Below are positions 1-9,465 of a stretch of DNA of 26,262 nucleotides, one piece after another; position 1 is the stretch's first letter, and every line of letters begins with the position of its first letter. The notes under the pieces were generated by a model. The model saw only the letters and a program-made list of their open reading frames with translations, searched no databases and had not been told where the DNA came from. Origin of the DNA: GCA-002282575 sp964493995 (GTDB taxonomy: Bacteria; Pseudomonadota; Gammaproteobacteria; Thiomicrospirales; Thiomicrospiraceae); NCBI GenBank assembly GCA_964493995.1, contig CAZBQD010000028.1, positions 1-26,262 on the forward strand. Reading direction: 5' to 3'. A program made the position numbers and the translations under genes.

Positions 1-108
1 TCTCGGACTTGCAACCTTCAAGCAAATACTGAGATTTAAGATAATTGTAACTCATTCAACCAGTCGAGACCCGACACTAACTTAAGCATTAAAATTTTTT
101 CGCCTTAT

Positions 109-1335
109 CTACCACAAGCTAGACAAAGGCACTGCCCATATTTTCTCGCCCATCGGTTTAATTTCCGACCCATCGTAAAGAATAATGCCTGCCACCAGCG
201 AGTCACCGACAATGGATTGAAAATATTTGATGCCTTTTAAGTCGCTCATCCCCAAGGTTGCAGAGGCTTTGACCTCGATGGCAACAAGTTGGCTTCGGGT
301 ATTTTCAACGATAATGTCCACTTCATTTTTTGCCGCATCACGATAGTGAGTAAAACGATAATGAGCGGGTGAATAGCTCGCCATTTTCAGTAACTCGCTC
401 AACACAAAGGATTCGGTTAATGCGCCCATACCCGACCGATCACGCAATAGGGTTGCCTTATTCTGCCCTAATAAAGTTGCTAAAATAGCCGAGTCGATAA
501 AGTGTATTTTGGCTGACTTAACAACCCTGCTGATTTCATTGGTTGACCAACTGGGTATTTCACGAATTAAGTACATTTGTTCCAAAAGGTGCATATATTT
601 GGCGGCTGTTTTTCGATCGATACCAATTTCGCCCGCAACCTTGGCAGCATTACTCAGATTTCCTGCCATTTGCGCTACGATGCTGAGTAGTTTGGGCAGT
701 TGTGCTGTTTTGGATATGGCGGCAACATCTAAAATATCGCGCGTGAGTAAGGCATTGACGTATTGTAAGCACCAGTCTTGTTGACGCTTCTCACTGGTTC
801 TTGCAACCACTTCGGGATAACCCCCCGTGAGTATTTTGCTAATCAGCGTTTCACCAATATCCTTAGGGTTAGGTGGTGGAATATCACCTGCAAAGACCGC
901 ATCCAACCAATTCGTTGTGTTAGCTGATAATTCTGCCTGAGAGAGTGGCAATAGCGTCAGGTTTTCCATGCGACCCGCCAAAGAGTCGGCAAAACTGGGC
1001 ATGGTTAACACATTTGCAGAACCTGTCAGTACAAACCGCCCAGGTCGGCGATCTTCATCCACACTCTTCTTAATGGCTAATAATAGATTGGGTGCGCGTT
1101 GAATTTCATCAATAATCAACCGATCGTATCGGCGGATGAATCCAATCGGATCGTTGAGTGCGTAGTCTCTGTCGCTCTCATCGTCTAACGTCACATAACT
1201 AAATGGCTGTTCAGATGGCAACACCAATGATTTCACCAGCGTTGTTTTTCCCGACTGTCTCGGTCCTGTGATGAGCGTAACAGGGGTATCGGCTAAAACT
1301 TCATCTAATTTGTGCGTGATGTGTCGTTTGAACAT
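109..1335 (-). CDS. AAA_14/DUF4143 family ATPase
   Basis: This 408-residue protein starts with a P-loop ATPase domain: Walker A GPRQSGKT lies near residues 24-31 and a Walker B-like LIIDEIQ near residues 73-79. FVLTGSANV follows as the sensor region. The C-terminal half carries the DUF4143 pattern, ending in a nuclease-like segment (NEVDIIVEN and then AIEVKAS), which resembles the D-ExK core of PD-(D/E)XK folds. Proteins of this family are widespread in bacteria and archaea, are often found in multi-copy sets, and have no settled cellular role; some are linked to toxin-antitoxin-like or defence settings. The ATG has no clear Shine-Dalgarno. A second, broken member of the same family lies directly upstream in the same orientation. 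Family assignment is firm; function is unknown. Confidence 0.85.
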   Translation of the reverse strand: MFKRHITHKLDEVLADTPVTLITGPRQSGKTTLVKSLVLPSEQPFSYVTLDDESDRDYALNDPIGFIRRYDRLIIDEIQRAPNLLLAIKKSVDEDRRPGRFVLTGSANVLTMPSFADSLAGRMENLTLLPLSQAELSANTTNWLDAVFAGDIPPPNPKDIGETLISKILTGGYPEVVARTSEKRQQDWCLQYVNALLTRDILDVAAISKTAQLPKLLSIVAQMAGNLSNAAKVAGEIGIDRKTAAKYMHLLEQMYLIREIPSWSTNEISRVVKSAKIHFIDSAILATLLGQNKATLLRDRSGMGALTESFVLSELLKMASYSPAHYRFTHYRDAAKNEVDIIVENTRSQLVAIEVKASATLGMSDLKGIKYFQSIVGDSLVAGIILYDGSEIKPMGEKIWAVPLSSLW

Positions 1336-1469
1336 GAGTTAACTCGCTGTGTTGCTGCACCCAAGATTGTATCAAAAAGGGATTGTCTTCTCTATAAAAA
1401 AGGATTTATTGGAATAAATAATGGGATTTTTTTAAGTCGTGACTCAACGGATGAAACAGCCAACTCAAT

Positions 1470-2782
1470 TCACAGCTCATCCACAATGTATTTAGCAAAG
1501 TACAAAGGCAGCACTATGTGCTCCCCTTCTAAGGGAGATGACCCCTGAGTTCCTGTTAGTTTAATGGTTTTATGCGGCTGGCACTTTTGAACATAAGATT
1601 GCAACGACTTTGCACGCGTTCTACTACCGCTTTTGACCTCAACCGGAATAACATGCCCTTCATCATTGGCTAAAATAAATTCAATTTCTGCACGTGCATC
1701 GCCCCACGAAAAAGTCGGCTCCATGCCAAGCGCTGCCAACTCTTGCTGTACAAAATTTCAGCGATATAACCCTTATATTCGTATGCTTGCTTTTTAATCT
1801 CACGATAACTCGTACCCAACATGTGATTGAGCAAGCCGACATCGAACAGATAGAGCTTGACGTAATTTTCCTTCTGATAGGCGGCAAGTGGTAAACGTGG
1901 CAATCCTTCAATGGGATAGTTTTTGAGTGCTAATCGGCAGCGATGCAACCACATAATGGCACCTTCAAAATCGGCATAACGTGACTTGCGTGCATCAACG
2001 CCCTTAAATTTAAACCGCTTCACTGACTCATCTAATACAGACGACAGCTGCATCGGGATATGTCTGAATACGGCTTCAATCAACTGAGCATTAACCTTGC
2101 CCGCATATTTGCCAAAATCTCGCTGATAACCTTCAACCAAGTTGCCGTGAATACTGGAAACCTCGGCGATGCGATCCAATAAACTTCTCTCTGGTTGGCT
2201 GAACCAAGCAGAAACTGCTTCTGGCATACCGCCTGTAAAGTAATAATCGGTCAATTTATCCATCAATTGGATGTGAGCGGCACTGCTTTGCGTCTTCTGT
2301 TCGAAGGCACGAATTAAGGCAGATTCACCCGATGCCCACAAGAACTCTTCAAAGGTAAGCGGATGTAAATTGTACTGCTCTACTTTACCGACAGGAAAAG
2401 CGGTAAGTAAGCCAATGTTAGATCCACTGGCTGCCACAAACCAAGTAGGTGCTTGCTCTGCGAAATATTTTAGCGACGTCACCGCCCTAGCACACTCGCC
2501 TATTTCGTCTAGGATTAACAAATCAGTAATCGGGTTGAATGCTTGCCCCGTTAATAACTCAAGGTTGCTGATAATATTTTGTGGATTGAGTGCATCGGCA
2601 AAGGCTTCTGCCATTACGGGAGAAGCTAAAAAATCGACCCTGAGCACCCGCTGAAAAGCTTGCCCTAGTAAGTTTTGCAACAAATAGGTTTTACCCGTCT
2701 GACGCGCACCATCGATTAACAAGGGTTTGCGTGTTGCACGATCTTTCCAAGCCAGTAGTTGATTTAGTAAAATACGTTTCAT
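1470..2782 (-). pseudogene. AAA_14/DUF4143 ATPase, frameshifted
   Basis: The 5' reading frame (from 2782) encodes Walker A DGARQTGKT near residues 24-32, Walker B DLLILDEIGE and most of a DUF4143 region, then runs into unrelated residues and stops at 1670. The true C-terminus continues in another frame down to 1470, with the typical AEIEFI and IPVEVKSGS motifs of the nuclease-like tail. The frames join if one T is restored in the plus-strand run caaaatttcagc at about 1751-1762, giving KGYIAENFVQQELAALG, which is the usual family sequence. The repaired protein would have about 437 residues. Either a real one-base deletion in a short homopolymer or a sequencing error explains this. If real, the truncated 370-residue product would lack the EVK motif. 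The upstream neighbour is jetD, with a 106-bp gap. Confidence 0.85.
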
Positions 2783-2888
2783 GATTTACACTTTTATGCG
2801 CCAATTATTGAAAATAATAACACAATTATGCGCATTAAATGCACGAAATAACATATAAGATTTTGCTAGGTAAAATTTACACCCCTTA

Positions 2889-3746
2889 TTACACGAGCGA
2901 AACAACCACCAAAGGCAATGCTCTCGATAACATGGCTTCTTGCATCACCGCCAGTTGATGATGTCGCAATTGTTCAGCCCAAGGGGCTAAAGGGCTTTTT
3001 GCGTTTATGAGTTGCTTAAGTTGTTCGCCATATTGTGGCAATTGTTTTGCGAATAGTCCTTCTTTATTAGCCGCTAACAACTTAGGTAAGTTGGTTTGTG
3101 CAATGCTCGGCAATAGCAGGGCATTCAATCCTTTCACGCCTAATTGGCACAAACCTGCAGCATCAAAATCGAAAAAGCCAATAATTTGTGCTTGGCATTG
3201 CGCTAAATAACGCTGACTGGCTTGTGCCGAAAAGCCTTGCCCACCCCGATAAACCACTAATACATCGGTTGAAAGACAATTAATCAAATCCGCATAGTCT
3301 TGAAGGGTCAAAAAAACAGCGAGGTTTTCGACCAGCAGCACTTGCGATGGTTTCGCCTGTAATAACTCACCGACACGAAACTCAATACCATGCCCAGCGG
3401 GAAAGCGTTTACCATTCACGTCAAATGGGTTTCTGAGTGACTTGACTAGCACACGATCTTGGGTGACAGGTGAAGTGGCCAGTTTTTCATCTGCCAGCAC
3501 GCGAGATAGCGTCATTCTATCAGTAAAGTCTTCGACAGAAAGCGACTGTGCGTAACCATTCATCAACAGAAAGACGCCGATTTTTGACATATCGTCATAA
3601 CTAAAGGACACCTTTCGTCCAACAACACGCCCTATCCCCTCCTCCTCTACAAAACGCACCAACCAGCCAGAAGCGGTTCTTTCGACAGGCAACCCCTTTT
3701 GATGAATTGCCTGTAATGCCAAGAGTTGAGATTGATTGAGTTTCAT
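2889..3746 (-). CDS. jetD: Wadjet JetD-like Toprim nuclease subunit
   Basis: The 285-residue product is the last gene of the Wadjet operon. Its C-terminal half holds a Toprim core: the acidic residue in VLLVENLAVF (about E140), then YRGGQGFS, then FFDFDAAGL with D193 and D195 as the DxD pair. In characterised Wadjet systems JetD is the topoisomerase VI-like nuclease that cuts DNA once the SMC motor has extruded it; that role is carried over by family. The start chosen is ATG at 3746, four bases after the jetA stop; the open frame extends to 3839 but only inside jetA. At 285 residues it is clearly shorter than the JetD proteins I know of (roughly 350-400), with a short N-terminal arm. The Toprim call is strong; the subtype is not assigned. 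Confidence 0.85.
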   Translation of the reverse strand: MKLNQSQLLALQAIHQKGLPVERTASGWLVRFVEEEGIGRVVGRKVSFSYDDMSKIGVFLLMNGYAQSLSVEDFTDRMTLSRVLADEKLATSPVTQDRVLVKSLRNPFDVNGKRFPAGHGIEFRVGELLQAKPSQVLLVENLAVFLTLQDYADLINCLSTDVLVVYRGGQGFSAQASQRYLAQCQAQIIGFFDFDAAGLCQLGVKGLNALLLPSIAQTNLPKLLAANKEGLFAKQLPQYGEQLKQLINAKSPLAPWAEQLRHHQLAVMQEAMLSRALPLVVVSLV

Positions 3747-3750
3747 GATG

Positions 3751-5010
3751 CTACACAGCCTTAGCAACAAATTGGGCGCGAATATCCGATAACACCACCA
3801 TATCAGACCACTCAGACAAGGGGCGCTCAATCCATTCAAGGTTCAAATTACCCTGCTCCGTGAGTGAGTGACTTTGCACATCAACTAACCATTGCGACAT
3901 TTCTAACAACCAAGCATCGGCTGTGACTTGTTCTTTCAATAAGGTTTCGGCTTGCCAATAGCCAATGACGGAGCTTGGCTGATTCGATTGCAAAATGAGC
4001 TGTGAAAACCGCTGTTGATGCACCAACAATCCATGATCAATCGTGTTATCGTCATCTGGCATCTCATCATCTACTTCCAGTTTGACCGACTCTTGTTCTG
4101 CAACAACAGGACTCTGCATGCTGGGTAGTTTAATTTTCTGAGCTAAATCATCATACCTTGCCTGAGCAAAAGCGGTGCTGTTTTCGTAATCGAAACCTGC
4201 CGAGAAACTCGTTATGACAACCCCACCCACACTGTTTAACAGCGCCGACTGCGTCCAATCGATACGCTCCAACACATCTTTAGTATCAATGCGATGATCA
4301 TTTAGGGCGTGCAGTATGCGTTGCAACTGCCGCGTTCTCAGCTCACTTTCTTTGAATGATGTCGATAACCGCTGTAACTTATGCAACACCAAACTCAAAT
4401 CACTGCGTAGCAAATCAATTTTATTAAAGAAAGTGCCAATGGTCAGCGATTCGATATCGGGGTGTTGTGAAATGCGACCGAGTGCTTCAAAATCCAGACG
4501 CTCCAGTTTCTTTAAAATATCACTTGTTCTTTCACGATAATAAAGACCTTCACGGATTTTAGCTTGTAAGGTTTTGCAATATCCAAATTCTGATGAAGCC
4601 TTATGGTCAATATCACGAATAAAGGATTTTAAATTCATGCCCATTTGATAAAGCGTTTTGACTAATGACTTACGGACAGTTTGGCGTTCTTCCTCTTGTT
4701 GTTCTGCTTCTAAAGCAACATACTGATTGGCCAAATGTGTCACATCGGCTAACCAAACCTGTATATCAGGCATGGTATTTACTTCATAGTGGGTACTATG
4801 AATGGTCTTGCGCAGCAGCTCGTAATATTCCCCCGAAAAATAACGGTCATCCTCTACCGCTTCAATTAATCGGGCATTTTTTAATAAGCCCAGAGACGGT
4901 GAACGCTCAGCAACATAAACAGGTTCATCTAAACTAAAATCAAGCTCTGCCAATAGCTCGGCATGATAAGCGATGGCTTCGCCTAACTTGCGGATATCTT
5001 CGGCCTTCAT
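3751..5010 (-). CDS. jetA: Wadjet JetA / MukF-like kleisin subunit
   Basis: This 419-residue protein lies between the MukE-like and Toprim genes. Its early segment (residues about 1-90) looks like a winged-helix region, the centre is long and helical with heptad-like leucine spacing, an acidic linker (VDDEMPDDDNTID, about residue 315) follows, and a short folded C-terminal domain closes it. This is the layout of a MukF-type kleisin, which bridges the two SMC heads. The start ATG overlaps the jetB stop codon as ATGA, so the two are probably translationally coupled. Assignment depends more on gene context and length than on a sharp motif, since kleisins diverge quickly. Confidence 0.78.
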   Translation of the reverse strand: MKAEDIRKLGEAIAYHAELLAELDFSLDEPVYVAERSPSLGLLKNARLIEAVEDDRYFSGEYYELLRKTIHSTHYEVNTMPDIQVWLADVTHLANQYVALEAEQQEEERQTVRKSLVKTLYQMGMNLKSFIRDIDHKASSEFGYCKTLQAKIREGLYYRERTSDILKKLERLDFEALGRISQHPDIESLTIGTFFNKIDLLRSDLSLVLHKLQRLSTSFKESELRTRQLQRILHALNDHRIDTKDVLERIDWTQSALLNSVGGVVITSFSAGFDYENSTAFAQARYDDLAQKIKLPSMQSPVVAEQESVKLEVDDEMPDDDNTIDHGLLVHQQRFSQLILQSNQPSSVIGYWQAETLLKEQVTADAWLLEMSQWLVDVQSHSLTEQGNLNLEWIERPLSEWSDMVVLSDIRAQFVAKAV

Positions 5011-5645
5011 ACTTCTAATCCTAACCCACTCTGCTCTGGCTGATCTTCAATCAGAATCTCTGGGTTATCGAGCGAAACAATGTGATGATAGACACTGACA
5101 TAGTAATCAAACTTACCCGTTACCTCAAAGCGCATGCGCCCACTATCGGTATGTAACAGCCCGTCATCAACCAAAATATCCATGACCGAGGTTAGCCGAT
5201 CTTTTACATTCGTTTTACTGCGTGCTTTGTTAAAATACTTCTGATTCGACAGGTTATTTAATGCCTGTGCCAGCGCGTCATTATTGTCAATTGACCATAG
5301 TAATTGGGCAAAGGTATAACTGTGTCCCTGTGTTGGAAAACTATCCTCATTATTGGCTTTAGTCACTAAATCCAAAAACTGAAACAAGGGATGCATGATA
5401 TCCACCATCTCTTGCAATCGTTTACGCAAAGCAGTTTCATCTTCTTTGTCGCGTAAATCTTGATAACTGGCATAGAAGTAGGTTTTGGCTTCATTATGGC
5501 TAAGCTTCATGCCGGCATAGCTCAACCCTAGATTGATTTGTGCAACATTCGCTTCATGCTGCAACCAAGCAACTGACGACTCATGGGTTACTTGACAGAT
5601 GACATCACCCGCCATTAAACGACGAATCAATTTTTTTTCATTCAT
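5007..5645 (-). CDS. jetB: Wadjet JetB / MukE-like subunit
   Basis: The 212-residue protein has the size and all-helical, winged-helix-like composition of MukE/MksE. The central RLQEMVDIMHPLFQFLDLV and the C-terminal VKDRLTSVMDILVDDGLL followed by RFEVTGKFDYY fit the tandem winged-helix domains that bind the kleisin. Its ATG sits inside the end of jetC: the two genes share the eight bases ATGAATGA, with GGAG five to eight bases upstream as ribosome-binding site. It is thought to act as the accessory dimer of the JetABC motor. Sequence alone is weak for this family; position between the SMC and the kleisin makes the call. Confidence 0.78.
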   Translation of the reverse strand: MNEKKLIRRLMAGDVICQVTHESSVAWLQHEANVAQINLGLSYAGMKLSHNEAKTYFYASYQDLRDKEDETALRKRLQEMVDIMHPLFQFLDLVTKANNEDSFPTQGHSYTFAQLLWSIDNNDALAQALNNLSNQKYFNKARSKTNVKDRLTSVMDILVDDGLLHTDSGRMRFEVTGKFDYYVSVYHHIVSLDNPEILIEDQPEQSGLGLEV

Positions 5646-8600
5646 GATTCACTCCTGCGTTTGCTTGCGCTTCTATTGCCTGCAAAAATACTTGCGCAGG
5701 ATTGCTGGTTGCTTGACTGTCTACTTTTTGCACACGACCTGAGTCTTTAATCACGTAAATATGGCGAAATAAACTGCTGATTTTGGCATTACTGTGCGGT
5801 TCTGCACATAAAAAATCAACCTGCTCGCGCTTGAGCATACGCATTAAGGCTTCGATATTGTCTTGATGCAACTTGCCTAATTCATCAATTGCCCACAATA
5901 AGGTCACATTGTGATCCTGTTGCATGGTGTTTTTAATCGCCATGTATAGCGTTAGCAAAATCAGGAAACTTAGACCCTCACTATCAATGTTGTTTAGTTC
6001 CTTATCATTACGCGCGAAACGTGGCTTAAGCTGACCTTTATTTTTTACTTCAATGGTAATGTCAATAAACTGTTCAATGTTTAAATGCTTACCATAACGG
6101 TCAATATCAATAATCGCCTGGGACACAGCATCTAATAACTTTTCGGGTATGGCTTCGTGCGCGGGTAAACGTTGCACTTCTTCTGCCATCTTCGCAGCCT
6201 TGCTCAAACTTTTCTTAAAGCCAATCTGGTCAAGGTTGGAGGTAATGTGCGCTTCTACTCGCTCGACTTGTGCAAAGGCCGTGCCCATTTCATTCATACG
6301 TTGGGAAATCTGTCTGCCTTTTTCTTTAATGCGCCGAACCTGATCATCTAATGAGCGATCCAAGTCGATTAACTTTTGCGACAGCAAACTAAACTGCTGT
6401 TTAATGTCCTCGATCAGACCTAGCAAATACTCACCCAACAAGTAAGTTAAACTCGGCAAATGATGACGCCACTGCTTCACTGAATCCAAGTCATCAAGTC
6501 TTTGGCTCTGTAGCGCCTCAGATACTTTTGCACCTAGCTCGCGCATTTGTCTAAATGAATTAAATATTTTGGCGCACGCCTGCTGCCCCAACTTTTCATG
6601 CTCAGCTTGCTCGCCTAACTGACGATGAATCTGCTGCTGCAACTGATGTGCAGACAAAGGCATCACCGCTGGTTTTTCTTTCGCCGCACTGATCTCTCGT
6701 AAAGCTTGGGCTAATAAACCACTGATGAGTTGTACTTCTTGGCGTGCAGTTGTCAAAGCACGATCGTTATCAGCAATCAATGCTGTTAACTGCTTGCTCT
6801 CTTGTTGATAGTGTTGTTGCGCGCGACGCAATTGATTATCTAAGTTGACAATCTGCTCATCTAACAGGCTCAGTTCCGATTTAAGCGCGTCATGAGCAGA
6901 ATAATATTCTTCTAACCAAAGTTTGTACTCATCTACTAGGCGAGATGAATGTTGAGCCGATGCTACTTCTAACTGTAATTGGTCTAGCTGATATTGCTGC
7001 GCTTCCAAAGCTTGGGTATCAGCACCCGCTTCATCCAACGCCTGTCGATTTTCTAAGGTTAGGTTTGCCATGCGTGCATCAAATTTGGCTTGAACTTCTG
7101 CTGCTAACTGCTCAAAATGAATTTGACCACGTTGCTGTTCGGTTGCTAACACCTGCAAAGCCAGCTGATAATCCGCTTCTTTTTGCTTCATGACTTGCTC
7201 AAACTCGTGCATAAGAGACTGACGCGTTTGTTCAGTCTCCTTGAGCGCCTCCCTGGCTGCAGCTAATGATGATTGCAAAGATAAGCGCAGTTTCTGTTGC
7301 TCAGTGCCACGTTGTTGTTCTCTTGAGCTAAGTTGTTGTTTCAAGGTTTCTTGTTGGTAACTCAACTGTTTCAGCTTACCGACAATGACAACACGTGCTT
7401 CATCACTTTGCTTAATCTGTTTATCCAGTTGAGCGAGCGAAAGGCTCAAACTTTCTTGAGAAGACTGACAGGCTGACAAGGCTGATAAAATCGTTTGTAA
7501 AGATTGCTCAAGGCGCTGTCTATCTAAAACTTCGATCGGCGATAGCTGACTGAGGTCAAGCTCACATCCCAACAATTTAAGATCACCCGCCGCCACTTGG
7601 ATAGAATCATCCACTGGCATCTTCAGCAAGTCTTCACGTAAGCTACGTGTGGCTAAATCGGCCTGTTGGGGTGATTTGGCAAGTAGTCGGAAATAGAGCA
7701 TATTCTCAACATGTTTTAAGGAATGCTGACAGTCATCACGCTGCCGTTCTAAGTGTTGTTGCTCGCGTTTCGCTTGATGATATTGATTCAACTGCTCATC
7801 ACGTGACTTAATCAAGGCTTGATGTTGTTGTTCGTGCGTTTTATCTTTTTTGCTGGCAGACAACCATTCTGTTTGCAAGCGATCCGCTTCTTGACGCATC
7901 TGTTCAATTTGATTGCTCAACGCTGAAATCTCATCGCTCATTGGATGTTGCATACGCGCGTCTAAGGCACTCACTTCACCATGCTGCTGACGTTGTACCA
8001 GTTCTAGGTCGGCCAGTTGTGCATCATATAGATTACGCACTTGCTGCTTTGCTGCGTCTAATTCATCGCGGGCGGCATCTTTACGCTGATTAATTTCTGA
8101 TTTCTGTAGTTCAAATTGCTTTTGAAGTTCAGATTTCTGTTGCTCATGTTCGAGCTGCAACTGTGAACGCCTTTGTTCAAACAGATGGCTGATGTGGGAG
8201 AAGTTTTGCTCTAGCTCACGGTAATGCAGCTGCTCGTTCAACAATTGTTTTTGCAGCGAGGACAGTCTGGTTGCTTTGAGTTGGTGCGCATCCATATCTT
8301 GTTGTTGATATGCTTGCCACTTTTGTTCAAGCTGAGCAATACGGTGACTTTTTTCCTGTTTATCGGCTTTAGCTTGCGATAGCTTAGGTTCAAGCTCTGC
8401 TCGCTGTTGCTGATATTTATTTTCCACTTTAGCCAATGTGCTCGCATAGGCTGCTTGCTGCTCACTGTACTTTTCAACAGCTTGCTGTTGCTGCAACAAT
8501 AAGAACTCGGCCGCTGTTTTGGCTTGAGATAATTGTGCTTCGATGCTGGTTAATATCGCATCTTCATGATCCATTTCTTGCAAAAAGCTTTGTTTATCCG

Positions 8601-9339
8601 ACAAGCTCATCGCTTGACGCAATAAAATACGCTGTTCCTCCCACTGCATGGGATCATACATGCCTTCATGGCTGGTTTGTTGCAGTCGATCTTCCAAACC
8701 GATCAAATCGCGCGCAATTAGTGCTTTTACCGATTGCATACTGGGCTTGCTGGCAATAATCGATGTCATGATACGGTCAATATCGCCAATCGTTTTATTC
8801 GGCTCACAAAGTGAAAATAGCATCTTGGCTTGATTGATTTCTGACGCGTTAGGCGAGTTCATCGGCTTACGCACACCCGACTGAATCACTTCCTTGTACT
8901 GCGAGGGTGTAAACTCATTGCCCACCCGCAAGCCAAATTTGGCTTGTACGTGATGTTTAAAGTTTTCAACCTTAACAAACTGACCAAGATCATCGATGAA
9001 CATGGCTTCATCATAAGCTGTGTCCAAAAAGCGATAGCGTAATTCACCATCGCCCTTGGCATAGACCACCACTAACAGCGTTTTCCCCGACTTTTCATAT
9101 TCGAAAGCTAGGTAACTACTGTTTGTTTTCAGATAATAATCGTGGAATCGATTACCTTTGCCCGCGATGGCAGCAATTTCATGCGGCTTCACCCCAAAAA
9201 ACAACAGCGATAAGCGTAATAAACTGGTTTTCCCTGCCCCATTCGTACCCTGTACGATGCACCCACCTGCTACCTCGAAGCGGTTAATTCTTTTAGGCAC
9301 ATAAGAATTAATGGCAATAATCGATTTTAGTTGGTTCAT
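5638..9339 (-). CDS. jetC: Wadjet JetC / MukB-like SMC ATPase
   Basis: This 1233-residue SMC-like protein has Walker A GTNGAGKT at residues 31-38, very long coiled-coil arms rich in Q, E, L and K (about residues 270-1000), a hinge-like non-coiled centre (about 540-640), and a C-terminal head with the SEGLS signature at about 1120-1124 and Walker B LLWAIDEL with D1152 and E1153. That is the full set of residues for ATP-driven DNA loop extrusion. In Wadjet the JetC dimer reels in DNA and lets the complex sense small circular molecules. It is the first gene of the operon here (C-B-A-D), whereas A-B-C-D is usual. AAGGA lies eight bases before the ATG chosen. The 126 bp upstream show no clear sigma-70 promoter, so it may be read through from 9466. 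Confidence 0.9.
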   Translation of the reverse strand: MNQLKSIIAINSYVPKRINRFEVAGGCIVQGTNGAGKTSLLRLSLLFFGVKPHEIAAIAGKGNRFHDYYLKTNSSYLAFEYEKSGKTLLVVVYAKGDGELRYRFLDTAYDEAMFIDDLGQFVKVENFKHHVQAKFGLRVGNEFTPSQYKEVIQSGVRKPMNSPNASEINQAKMLFSLCEPNKTIGDIDRIMTSIIASKPSMQSVKALIARDLIGLEDRLQQTSHEGMYDPMQWEEQRILLRQAMSLSDKQSFLQEMDHEDAILTSIEAQLSQAKTAAEFLLLQQQQAVEKYSEQQAAYASTLAKVENKYQQQRAELEPKLSQAKADKQEKSHRIAQLEQKWQAYQQQDMDAHQLKATRLSSLQKQLLNEQLHYRELEQNFSHISHLFEQRRSQLQLEHEQQKSELQKQFELQKSEINQRKDAARDELDAAKQQVRNLYDAQLADLELVQRQQHGEVSALDARMQHPMSDEISALSNQIEQMRQEADRLQTEWLSASKKDKTHEQQHQALIKSRDEQLNQYHQAKREQQHLERQRDDCQHSLKHVENMLYFRLLAKSPQQADLATRSLREDLLKMPVDDSIQVAAGDLKLLGCELDLSQLSPIEVLDRQRLEQSLQTILSALSACQSSQESLSLSLAQLDKQIKQSDEARVVIVGKLKQLSYQQETLKQQLSSREQQRGTEQQKLRLSLQSSLAAAREALKETEQTRQSLMHEFEQVMKQKEADYQLALQVLATEQQRGQIHFEQLAAEVQAKFDARMANLTLENRQALDEAGADTQALEAQQYQLDQLQLEVASAQHSSRLVDEYKLWLEEYYSAHDALKSELSLLDEQIVNLDNQLRRAQQHYQQESKQLTALIADNDRALTTARQEVQLISGLLAQALREISAAKEKPAVMPLSAHQLQQQIHRQLGEQAEHEKLGQQACAKIFNSFRQMRELGAKVSEALQSQRLDDLDSVKQWRHHLPSLTYLLGEYLLGLIEDIKQQFSLLSQKLIDLDRSLDDQVRRIKEKGRQISQRMNEMGTAFAQVERVEAHITSNLDQIGFKKSLSKAAKMAEEVQRLPAHEAIPEKLLDAVSQAIIDIDRYGKHLNIEQFIDITIEVKNKGQLKPRFARNDKELNNIDSEGLSFLILLTLYMAIKNTMQQDHNVTLLWAIDELGKLHQDNIEALMRMLKREQVDFLCAEPHSNAKISSLFRHIYVIKDSGRVQKVDSQATSNPAQVFLQAIEAQANAGVNHE

Positions 9340-9465
9340 TCATTTTTTCCTTCAACAACAGCACGATGATTTTATCTGACATCAGCAGTGTTATAAATGT
9401 TATTAGGTATGCTTTTCTTAACAAACCCAGGTTTTTGTCGGAGCTCTCTCTCACCAAAACGACAA

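Noticed and set aside
1312..1548. Plus-strand open frame of 78 codons between the two ATPases
   Set aside because: It overlaps the start of one ATPase and the end of the other, has no ribosome-binding site and no protein-like sequence.
3747..3839. JetD N-terminal extension inside jetA
   Set aside because: The extra 31 residues come from an out-of-frame reading of jetA; ATG 3746 is just after the jetA stop.
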